Origin: Algoriphagus sp. AK58
GTDB taxonomy: Bacteria > Bacteroidota > Bacteroidia > Cytophagales > Cyclobacteriaceae
Assembly (NCBI RefSeq): GCF_014324365.1
Contig: NZ_QEIG01000025.1
Location: 1-56,950, forward strand
Length of the DNA: 56,950 nt
Direction: 5' to 3'
Part shown: in pieces, positions 8,571 to 15,647 of the stretch
Layout: each line of letters begins with the position of its first letter
How positions within the stretch are numbered: position 1 is the stretch's first letter
Program-made: the position numbers and the translations under genes
The notes under the pieces: model-generated
Seen by the model: only the letters and a program-made list of their open reading frames with translations
Told to the model about the DNA's origin: nothing
Databases searched by the model: none

Positions 8571-8996
8571 ATGGATTGGGGAAAAGGAATTTTATTGACC
8601 ATTATCGCCTTTGTGGGCTTTATCATGACTTTGGTAGTCATTTCCGTAAGGCAGGATGATATTCATCTGGTTGCCGAAAATTACTATGAAAAGGAAATCA
8701 AGTACCAAGAGCAAATTGACAGGGAAGTGTCAGCAGCCAAGCTCGACCGAGAGGTTTTGGTGTTTGATGTTCAGGAAAAAGCGATGATCCTAGACTTACC
8801 CGTTGGGGCAAAAGGCAGCCTTCAGCTGTTTCGTCCCTCTGATGCTAGATTGGATAAGAATCTTCCGCTCGAGATCACTTCTGAAGGAAAAACCAAGGTT
8901 CCTCTGCAAGATTTGAAATCTGGGTATTGGAGAGTCCAATTGACTTGGACTGAAAACGGAGTAGACTTTTACGAAGAAAAGAAAATAACGCTGTAA
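8571..8996 (+). CDS. ccoH: FixH/CcoH family cbb3 assembly protein
   Basis: A 141-residue protein with one N-terminal membrane helix (GILLTIIAFVGFIMTLVVISV) and a periplasmic domain. The motif VAENYYEKEIKYQEQID near 34-50 is the hallmark of FixH. FixH/CcoH supports assembly and stability of the oxidase complex. It follows ccoG by 12 bases, and its TAA is directly followed by the next ATG. Confidence 0.9.
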   Translation: MDWGKGILLTIIAFVGFIMTLVVISVRQDDIHLVAENYYEKEIKYQEQIDREVSAAKLDREVLVFDVQEKAMILDLPVGAKGSLQLFRPSDARLDKNLPLEITSEGKTKVPLQDLKSGYWRVQLTWTENGVDFYEEKKITL

Positions 8997-9701
8997 ATGC
9001 TCTGGACTGCTTTTCTGTTGGGGTTTTTGAGCTCATTCCACTGCGTGGGAATGTGCGGCCCCATTGCTTTGGCAGTTGGCGGAAAAGGAAGCAATAAGTT
9101 TTTATTCAACAAAATCATTTATAACCTGGGGCGAAGTTTGACCTATGCCATGCTTGGGCTAGTGATCGGGAGCTTGGGTTTTTCACTTTCACTGGCAGGC
9201 ATTCAGCAAGGTATATCGATTGGGATGGGTGTTCTTGTAGTTTTGCTTTCTCTGAGTTATAAAAAAGCCGATCAATTTTTGAGCATTCCGGCACTTTCAG
9301 GAATAGTCTCCTGGATTAAATCCAAGTTGGGACAGTATCTAAAATCAGGAAGCAAAGTGGCTTTTTTCTCCACCGGTTTAGTCAATGGCCTTTTACCCTG
9401 TGGTATGGTCTACATGGCTTTGGTGGTTGCGATGGGAATGCAAAGTCCCTGGTTGGGTTCTGCCTATATGTTTTTCTTTGGCTTGGGTACGATCCCGATG
9501 CTACTAGGATTGATGATCTCGGGAGATCTTTTGCCTATAGTTCGGCGTCAGCAATTCCAAAAAGCAATTCCTTATTTGGGAATGCTGATAGGGATTTTGA
9601 TGGTTTTTAGAGGTTTAGGATTGGGTATTCCCGGATTAAGCCCAGAGTTGGCAGTATTCGACTATGGCACTCAGCAGGTGGAAATCACCATGTGTCACTG
9701 A
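8997..9701 (+). CDS. SafE/UreH-like membrane protein linked to cbb3 oxidase
   Basis: A 234-residue protein with about six membrane helices. Near the start it has FHCVGMCGPIALAVGG, the conserved cysteine motif of the UreH/DsbD-like (sulfite exporter TauE/SafE) membrane family. This family is often last in cco clusters and is thought to handle copper or thiols, but its reaction is not settled. It starts on the base after the ccoH stop and ends on the base before the hemN stop, leaving no room for a terminator between the convergent genes. Confidence 0.85.
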   Translation: MLWTAFLLGFLSSFHCVGMCGPIALAVGGKGSNKFLFNKIIYNLGRSLTYAMLGLVIGSLGFSLSLAGIQQGISIGMGVLVVLLSLSYKKADQFLSIPALSGIVSWIKSKLGQYLKSGSKVAFFSTGLVNGLLPCGMVYMALVVAMGMQSPWLGSAYMFFFGLGTIPMLLGLMISGDLLPIVRRQQFQKAIPYLGMLIGILMVFRGLGLGIPGLSPELAVFDYGTQQVEITMCH

Positions 9702-11060
9702 TCAGATTGCCTTACTGAAGACAGCTTTTTTCTCCTGAGTTTGAATCATCCGCAAGTCAAAATTGGAGCAGATATTCCTTACTACAGCCATTCCATCAGG
9801 GTGTATGGTGAGTTCCAAATCTACTAAAGTAAGGAGGCCTTCCTCTTCAAATTCCTTCAAAGCCTGTTTATTTTTTGCGGGAATATTTTCCCAAATACTA
9901 AAAGGAATGGTTGCTTTTCCCTTGCAAATCAAATCCAAGATCAATTCTCTTACCAGCAAGTCTTCGTCTGTCAAAAGATGACCTTTGACCAAGGCCATGT
10001 GGTGTTCCTTGAGGATATCTTCGTATGCTTCGATCCGCTTTTCATTTTGAGCAAAGCCAATCCAAACGTCGCTGATGCTACTGGCACCCAATCCCAGAAG
10101 CATTCGGGATGGGAGCGTAGTGTAGCCCATAAAGTTTCGGTGAAGAGTTCCGGTTTTTTTTGCTTCGCAAAGCGGATCATTGGGCAATGCAAAATGATCC
10201 ATTCCGATTTCTTCATAGCCCATTTCGATCAGTTTGGCTTTTCCAAACTCATACAACGCACGCTTTTCTTCCTCTTTGGGCAGAAATTCTTCAAAGCTTT
10301 TTTGAGCAGGAAAGGCTGAAGGCAAATGCGCATAGCTGTAAAATGCGATTCGCTCAGGCCTCAACTCTGCTACCTTTTGAAAGGTGTTTTCAAGAGTCAG
10401 CAGGGTTTGATGGGGAAGACCATAAATCAAGTCAAAATTTACTGAAGTGTAACCCAACTTTCTGGCATTATCAGTGGCCAATTTAACTTTTTCAAATGGT
10501 TGAATTCGATGAATGGCTTGTTGGACCTTTTCATCAAAATCCTGAATACCGTAGCTGAGCCGGTCAAATCCCAAGATGGCCAATTCCTGAAGGTGCTCAA
10601 ACGTGGTATTGTTGGGATGTCCTTCAAAGCTGAATTCAAAGTTTTTAGTCCTTTCTGCCGATTTGAGGATTTTGGAGATCATGAACTCAAGACTTTCCGG
10701 AGCAAAAAAAGTGGGGGTACCCCCTCCAAGGTGAATTCCCGAAATTTTTGGAACATAGTCCAGAATTCCCAAGTAATGTTCCCATTCTCTCAAAACTGCT
10801 TCGATGTAGGGATCCTCTACCTTGTGATTTTTTGTGATTCGCTTAGTGCAGCCGCAATAGGTACAAAGGTTCTCGCAAAATGGAAGATGGATGTAAAGGC
10901 TGATTCCTTCTTTTTTTCCAAATCGGTCAAAGGCTATTTTGACGGTTTTCTCCCAACTTGACTGGTCAATTTTATTATCCCAAAGAGGGACGGTGGGGTA
11001 AGAGGTATATCTGGGAACGGGTTGATTGTACTTTCGGATCAATTCGAGTGATAGTGCCAT
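9702..11060 (-). CDS. hemN: Oxygen-independent coproporphyrinogen III oxidase
   Basis: A radical SAM enzyme that decarboxylates coproporphyrinogen III to protoporphyrinogen IX without oxygen, supplying heme when O2 is scarce. The signature LPFCENLCTYCGC gives the CX3CX2C cluster site (C62, C66, C69 from the chosen start). The N-terminus YNQPVPRYTSYPTVPLW is the classic HemN start, and GGGTPTFF and the C-terminal HemN domain are present. ATG at 11060 (MALSLELIRK) is preferred over an in-frame TTG nine bases upstream. An FNR-like box lies about 75 bases upstream, matching hemN regulation elsewhere. Confidence 0.95.
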   Translation of the reverse strand: MALSLELIRKYNQPVPRYTSYPTVPLWDNKIDQSSWEKTVKIAFDRFGKKEGISLYIHLPFCENLCTYCGCTKRITKNHKVEDPYIEAVLREWEHYLGILDYVPKISGIHLGGGTPTFFAPESLEFMISKILKSAERTKNFEFSFEGHPNNTTFEHLQELAILGFDRLSYGIQDFDEKVQQAIHRIQPFEKVKLATDNARKLGYTSVNFDLIYGLPHQTLLTLENTFQKVAELRPERIAFYSYAHLPSAFPAQKSFEEFLPKEEEKRALYEFGKAKLIEMGYEEIGMDHFALPNDPLCEAKKTGTLHRNFMGYTTLPSRMLLGLGASSISDVWIGFAQNEKRIEAYEDILKEHHMALVKGHLLTDEDLLVRELILDLICKGKATIPFSIWENIPAKNKQALKEFEEEGLLTLVDLELTIHPDGMAVVRNICSNFDLRMIQTQEKKAVFSKAI

Positions 11061-11128
11061 GATTTCCAAATTTCCGGCAAATTCGCCCGTGTAATTGAAT
11101 ATTATAGTGATAACAAATACACGGTAAC

Positions 11129-11142
11129 CTGATTTTTATCAG
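11129..11142. promoter_or_regulatory. FNR/CRP-type operator in the hemN-alkB divergent region
   Basis: CCTGATTTTTATCAGG is a perfect palindrome around TGAT-N4-ATCA (11130-11141). On the minus strand, TATAAT at 11106-11101 would give a hemN start near 11094, placing the box centre at about -41.5, the class II position. For alkB on the plus strand the box would lie near -68. Both promoters could respond. Confidence 0.65.
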
Positions 11143-11166
11143 GAATTAAGGCCATGCTAGCCTTTC

Positions 11167-11198
11167 TTTGCTAATTCATTTTCCAATGGCTAACTTTT
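11167..11198 (+). promoter_or_regulatory. Putative alkB promoter
   Basis: TTTG (11167-11170), a 20-base spacer and TAACTTTT (11191-11198) resemble the Bacteroidota -33/-7 pair, with one mismatch at the last base. The start would fall near 11204, leaving a leader of about 17 nt. Confidence 0.4.
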
Positions 11199-11220
11199 AG
11201 TTGTTGATCTACAAACCCTC

Positions 11221-12303
11221 ATGAAAAAGATAGGATTCTTCAGCGCCTTGATTTTACCTGTACTGCTTGTGTTTGGGTTTTATTTGGGAGGTCCCTTTCT
11301 GTGGATGATCCACCTATTCGTTTTTTTAATTGTTCCTCTGATGGATTTTTTGGTTCAAAAAGATACAGTAAACATTCCGGCAAAAGAGGTCAGCAAGGTG
11401 ACTAAGGAGAGATTTTATCGATTGATTACTTTTTTTTGGGTGTATATTCAGCTAGGTGTATTGAGCTGGGGATTTTATATGGTGAGTGTTTTTGAGCTCA
11501 GTTTGGTTCAATGGATAGCATTTACTTCAGGGATGGCTTTAGTCACAGGTGGAATCGGAATCACTGTCGCCCACGAATTGGGGCATAGAGCCGAAAAAAT
11601 CGAACAATTTTATTCGAAAGTACTGCTGATGACGGTGTGTTATATGCATTTTTTTATTGAGCATAATCGCGGTCATCATGTACGCGTGGCCACACCGGAA
11701 GATCCGGCCACGAGCCGAAAGGGAGAAAATTTTTATGCTTTTTGGTTGCGATCAGTAAGAGATGGGTTTAGAAGTGCCTGGGAATTGGAATGCGAACGAC
11801 TTAAGAAGAAAGGATTGTCTCCTTGGTCAGTCCAAAACCAAATGATTTGGTTTCAGATTTTACCCTTGGGCTTTGTAGGAATCTTTTTTGGATTGTTTTC
11901 TTTATTTCAACAGCGTCTGGTCTGGGAGGTTCCGGTCTTCTTTTTTTTACAGAGCCTTTTAGCATTTACCCTTCTTGAATTGGTAAATTACCTGGAGCAT
12001 TATGGCATGGAAAGAAAAAAACTACCGAATGGCTCTTACGAAAAAGTGACTCCTATTCACTCCTGGAACGCTTCTCAATTGGTCAGTAATTTTCTCTTAT
12101 TTCAGCTTCAGCGACACTCTGACCACCATGCTTATGCCTATAAGCGATACCAAGTATTAGATCACCATGATCAAAGCCCCCAATTACCGGCAGGATATTC
12201 TGCAATGATAATTCTGGCTTGTATTCCCCCACTTTGGTTTGCAGTGATGGATCCAAGGTTGGAAAAGTGGAAGGAGGTCCAAAGGCTTGAATCAGTCCAA
12301 TAG
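11221..12303 (+). CDS. alkB: AlkB-type alkane 1-monooxygenase-like membrane diiron enzyme
   Basis: A 360-residue integral-membrane non-heme diiron hydroxylase, predicted to oxidise terminal methyl groups of alkanes or similar lipids. The histidine boxes of the AlkB family are present: HELGH at 118-122, EHNRGHH at 147-153, NYLEHYG near 258-264 and LQRHSDHHA with H299, H302 and H303. Hydrophobic helices fill residues 1-110 and 215-250. No rubredoxin or rubredoxin reductase is nearby, so its substrate and electron donor are open. It is divergent from hemN and shares the FNR-like box region. Its 3' end overlaps the convergent batA by 12 bases. Confidence 0.85.
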   Translation: MKKIGFFSALILPVLLVFGFYLGGPFLWMIHLFVFLIVPLMDFLVQKDTVNIPAKEVSKVTKERFYRLITFFWVYIQLGVLSWGFYMVSVFELSLVQWIAFTSGMALVTGGIGITVAHELGHRAEKIEQFYSKVLLMTVCYMHFFIEHNRGHHVRVATPEDPATSRKGENFYAFWLRSVRDGFRSAWELECERLKKKGLSPWSVQNQMIWFQILPLGFVGIFFGLFSLFQQRLVWEVPVFFFLQSLLAFTLLELVNYLEHYGMERKKLPNGSYEKVTPIHSWNASQLVSNFLLFQLQRHSDHHAYAYKRYQVLDHHDQSPQLPAGYSAMIILACIPPLWFAVMDPRLEKWKEVQRLESVQ

Positions 12304-13335
12304 GAAATTGTTGAGGAAAGTGCTTTTAAGAGCAAGCCAGACCAAGAAAAACAGCATTGCCCAGAAAAGATAGATACGGTAATAATCTGCTGTTTCTTTG
12401 TATCGGTTTTCCAGGATTTCAGCTTTTTCCAAGGTGTCGATTTGATCGAAGATCTGTTGCAAGGCATTGCCGTCTGAAGCTCTAAAAAACTGTCCATTTC
12501 CGATTCTTGCGATCTCTCTGAGGGTGGTTTCATCCAAGTAGCTTTCTACCATTTGAGGTCTCCCAAAGAAATCTGTTCCGTAAGGAACCATTCCGTCTTT
12601 TCCTACAGCAATGGTGTAAATCTTGATGTCGAAAGCTGCAGCTAGTTGAGCAGCAAATAGAGGGTCAACGTTTCCAGCATTACTTTCCCCATCCGAAAGC
12701 AAGATCATGACTTTCGATGGGGTTTCGCTGTCTTTCATTCGGTTGGTACCAGCGGCAATTGCCGAGCCGATCGCTGTTCCTTTGGCTTCGATCATCGAAA
12801 AATTGATCTCACCAATCAGGCTCGTAAGTAGTTTGTAATCGTTGGTCAGTGGAGAAAGGGAATATGCTTCCCCTGAGAAAACCACCATCCCGATTCGGTC
12901 TCCAAATCGCCCTTCTATAAAGTCAATCGCAGTCTTTTTAGCAGCTTCTAATCTATTGGGGGTAAAGTCTTGTAAATCCATGGATTCAGAAATGTCCATG
13001 ACCAGCAAGATGTCTATACCTTCTGTGAATTGTTCTACACGTTCATTGCTTCGCTGGGGACGGGCCAAAGCAATGACGATTAACACCAGTGCCAAAAAGA
13101 AAAAACCTGTAGGAATTAGTCTCAGGTAAGTCCATGGGTTGCCTCGGGCTACTCTTTTGGGAAGAGAAAGCTCCAAAACCGGTCTTTTTAGGAATTTTAC
13201 AAACTTCCGAAATAAGATCAGCAAGGGGATGATCCAAAGTAAGTTGAGCAGAATGGGTTGCTCCCACTCGTAGGATTTAAAGGTCTCAGGCAAAAACCAA
13301 GACCAACTAAAGAACTCAGCGAGCTGCTCTTTCAT
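12292..13335 (-). CDS. batA: BatA-type von Willebrand factor A membrane protein
   Basis: A 347-residue protein with N-terminal helices near 28-45 and 74-91, a VWA domain at about 105-290, and a C-terminal helix. The metal-ion site is DISES at 114-118 (DxSxS), with LLSDGESNAG further on. The layout matches BatA of the Bacteroides aerotolerance operon, a family thought to act in envelope stress. It is the last gene of a minus-strand operon after a BatD-like and a DUF58 protein. Confidence 0.85.
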   Translation of the reverse strand: MKEQLAEFFSWSWFLPETFKSYEWEQPILLNLLWIIPLLILFRKFVKFLKRPVLELSLPKRVARGNPWTYLRLIPTGFFFLALVLIVIALARPQRSNERVEQFTEGIDILLVMDISESMDLQDFTPNRLEAAKKTAIDFIEGRFGDRIGMVVFSGEAYSLSPLTNDYKLLTSLIGEINFSMIEAKGTAIGSAIAAGTNRMKDSETPSKVMILLSDGESNAGNVDPLFAAQLAAAFDIKIYTIAVGKDGMVPYGTDFFGRPQMVESYLDETTLREIARIGNGQFFRASDGNALQQIFDQIDTLEKAEILENRYKETADYYRIYLFWAMLFFLVWLALKSTFLNNFLLD

Positions 13336-13402
13336 TTGTTAATAAGTTGATTTTTATTGGTCAGACCTACCTGCCGTAAAGCAGGTGGAATGCCCTGAAT
13401 TA

Positions 13403-14320
13403 TCATCCCGCAAGGTGAGAAACCTTTCTCTTTGGCATTTCATGTCCGATTCGGGTTAGTTTTTCCTGATAGGCTGACTTGGCTACTTCGAATAGATAGG
13501 CGGTGGCATCTTCCGTTTTACCTTCCTTTCCTGCATAGATGATCATGTCTATGGTTCTCAAAGCTTTGAAAACTTCCGTGTCTTCCAAAGCCTCTGCGAT
13601 TTCGCTGGAGGTCCATTCTTGGTAAGGCTGACGGGTGATGCTTTCCAAATAGCCCTTCCAAAGGCCAATTACTTCGTCGGCAAGTTCTTGATTAGGATTT
13701 TGTGCAAGCAATCCTGATAGCTTTTTCCACTTGCGTTCAAACTGTATCCAGCGGATTTTTTCTCGATTTTTCCTGAATATTGCTTTGATTCGATCCTTAA
13801 ACAGGATCAAAAAGACTCCCAAAATTATTACCAAAGCTCCGGCAATCAATCCAAACAGCAGCCAATTAAATGACCTTTCTAAAGGTTGATACACATTGTT
13901 TTCCTGAAAAAGTAACTGCTCCGGAATAGAATCGAGCATGAGTTTGAGTTTCAGTTCGGCTTCATTGGTAAAGTAGGTAATACTGTCGTATCGACTAAGT
14001 TCGTAGACAGGTAGAGCCAAATACACAGAAGGATCAAGTGAAAAATTTGAAAGGTAATAAACCGCACTGTCTAAGGTCGTGCCATCTTGGGTATTTGAAA
14101 TGAATGTTTTCTTTTCTAAGAAAACCAAAGGAGAAAAGTCATAGGTAGAATCCGGAAATATCAATTGAGTGGATTCCGGGTATTTAGCTTTAAGTACAAA
14201 TCCAACTCGTTCTCCCAAACGCGCTGAGTCTTGGGTAAAATATCCCTGCACTTCTACCTGTTGCGCTGAAGTGTGGAGGGATATGAACAGCAATGCAATG
14301 AAGATACCGATTTTACCCAC
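13403..14320 (-). CDS. BatD-like signal-anchored membrane protein
   Basis: A 305-residue protein with a signal peptide (MGKIGIFIALLFISLHTSAQ), a periplasmic beta-rich part to about 150, one membrane helix near 152-173 (LLFGLIAGALVIILGVFLIL) and a basic cytoplasmic tail. This topology and its place between DUF58 and BatA match the oxygen-tolerance (BatD/DUF4381-like) component of MoxR-Bat systems. I cannot assign a reaction. The start is GTG at 14320 and overlaps the upstream DUF58 stop by 8 bases, so the two are probably coupled. Confidence 0.7.
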   Translation of the reverse strand: MGKIGIFIALLFISLHTSAQQVEVQGYFTQDSARLGERVGFVLKAKYPESTQLIFPDSTYDFSPLVFLEKKTFISNTQDGTTLDSAVYYLSNFSLDPSVYLALPVYELSRYDSITYFTNEAELKLKLMLDSIPEQLLFQENNVYQPLERSFNWLLFGLIAGALVIILGVFLILFKDRIKAIFRKNREKIRWIQFERKWKKLSGLLAQNPNQELADEVIGLWKGYLESITRQPYQEWTSSEIAEALEDTEVFKALRTIDMIIYAGKEGKTEDATAYLFEVAKSAYQEKLTRIGHEMPKRKVSHLAG

Positions 14321-15191
14321 GTTTCATTCTTTTGTTTCGGTACTTGAAAAGGTCAATAAGAGGGGCTACAATATCTTGTCTGGAATCTATCGCCAAGTAA
14401 TTGATTTGATTCTTTTTGCAGATTTCCTTGAGGTTTTCACGCTCGGTGGTAAAGGTGTCCGATATTTTTTTGGAAAAACTCCCAAAAGCCGTATTGATCC
14501 AAGTGGTTTTACCTCTTTCCTTATCAAAAATCGGGATAATTCCCAAAGCAGGCAAGGCAGATTCCCTTGGGTCTGTCAATTGGATAGCTACCACATCATG
14601 TCGCTCAGCCAATGCCCTGAATGACCGCTCATACTCCTGATCAATAAAGTCCGAAATAATGATGAGGATACTTCTCTTCTTGATGAGGTTCAAAGCAAAG
14701 GTAAACATTCCGTTTAGGTTGGTTTTGAGGCTTTTGTTTTTGTGGTCAAAGATGCCTCTGATGATTTTTACTCCTTGCTTACTGCCTTTGGCGGGGAGAA
14801 TTAGTTTTTCCTGTTGATCCGAATAAGAAATCAATCCCACTTGACTGCCTTCGTAAACAGCCGCTAAAGTAAGAACTCCTGCGATTAGCTTTCCCTGATC
14901 AATTTTCTTCTGTCCCTGCTGGCCAATATCCTGGCTGCCGGATATATCCAAAAGGAAATAGACTGATTGTTCTTTTTCTTCTTTAAATGTTTTGACAAAC
15001 GTGCCGTGTCCTTTAGCGGATACTTTCCACTCGATGGTGCGGACATCATCCCCATATTGATAGGGTCTCAAATCGTCAAATTCCAGTCCAGAACCTTTGA
15101 AGAGTGATTGGTATTCCCCTTGCAGGTGGTTATTGGCCACCTTTCTGATCATGATTTCGTACTTTCTGAGTTTACCAAACAGCTGGTCCAT
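14313..15191 (-). CDS. DUF58 domain protein of a MoxR/Bat-type operon
   Basis: A 292-residue soluble protein. Near residues 33-62 it has GSGLEFDDLRPYQYGDD followed by RTIEWKVSAKG, the DUF58 signature. The downstream region is VWA-like with DISGSQD as a partial metal site. DUF58 proteins work with MoxR ATPases and VWA proteins in envelope or cofactor assembly. It is first in the DUF58 / BatD-like / BatA operon. The usual MoxR ATPase gene is absent here and must lie elsewhere if it exists. Confidence 0.88.
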   Translation of the reverse strand: MDQLFGKLRKYEIMIRKVANNHLQGEYQSLFKGSGLEFDDLRPYQYGDDVRTIEWKVSAKGHGTFVKTFKEEKEQSVYFLLDISGSQDIGQQGQKKIDQGKLIAGVLTLAAVYEGSQVGLISYSDQQEKLILPAKGSKQGVKIIRGIFDHKNKSLKTNLNGMFTFALNLIKKRSILIIISDFIDQEYERSFRALAERHDVVAIQLTDPRESALPALGIIPIFDKERGKTTWINTAFGSFSKKISDTFTTERENLKEICKKNQINYLAIDSRQDIVAPLIDLFKYRNKRMKRG

Positions 15192-15284
15192 GTGGGGAAT
15201 TTGAATGGGCTAAGTTAAAGTCTTAAGCCGAAATTTAAAATTTGACTTCATACAGCGGTGGGAATATTATCCGTTAAAAAAACC

Positions 15285-15292
15285 TAATTTTG
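15285..15292 (+). promoter_or_regulatory. Putative -7 element at the DUF4296 gene
   Basis: TAATTTTG matches TAnnTTTG exactly but ends only five bases before the GTG start at 15297. If used, the mRNA would be leaderless or nearly so. No TTG was found at the expected -33 spacing. Confidence 0.3.
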
Positions 15293-15296
15293 AACT

Positions 15297-15647
15297 GTGA
15301 AACGAATATCAAACCTGTTTTTTCTATTTCTGATTTTAGCTTCCTGCAACTCAGACACCATTCCGGAAGGCATTCTCTCAGAAGGCAAAATGGTTGGGAT
15401 TCTTGTAGATATCCAAATAACCGAAGGAATGGTGAGTGCCTTGCCTATATCCTACGATTCATCCCAAGTCCTGTATTCACTGATGGAAAGTGATGTTTTT
15501 GTCAAACATGGAGTGACAGATTCGGTTTTCACCAAAAGTATGTTGTATTACCTGGAAGATGCCGAAAAAATGGACCGAATCTACGGTAGGGTTATTGACT
15601 CATTAATGGTTCGTGAAAGTAATCCGGGAATTGAGGAGCAATTCTAA
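15297..15647 (+). CDS. DUF4296-like lipoprotein
   Basis: A 116-residue protein with a lipoprotein signal (FFLFLILASC, lipobox cysteine at 17). The first half has the pattern EGKMVGILVDIQITEGMV, typical of the small DUF4296 lipoproteins of Bacteroidota, whose role is unknown. The GTG start is required because the lipoprotein signal begins there. Its TAA overlaps the mutS2 ATG in TAATG, so the two are probably co-translated. Confidence 0.75.
   Translation: MKRISNLFFLFLILASCNSDTIPEGILSEGKMVGILVDIQITEGMVSALPISYDSSQVLYSLMESDVFVKHGVTDSVFTKSMLYYLEDAEKMDRIYGRVIDSLMVRESNPGIEEQF

Noticed and set aside
13369..13386. ACCTGC-N6-GCAGGT hairpin between batA and the BatD-like gene
   Set aside because: The stem is only 6 bp with no T-tail, so no role can be supported.
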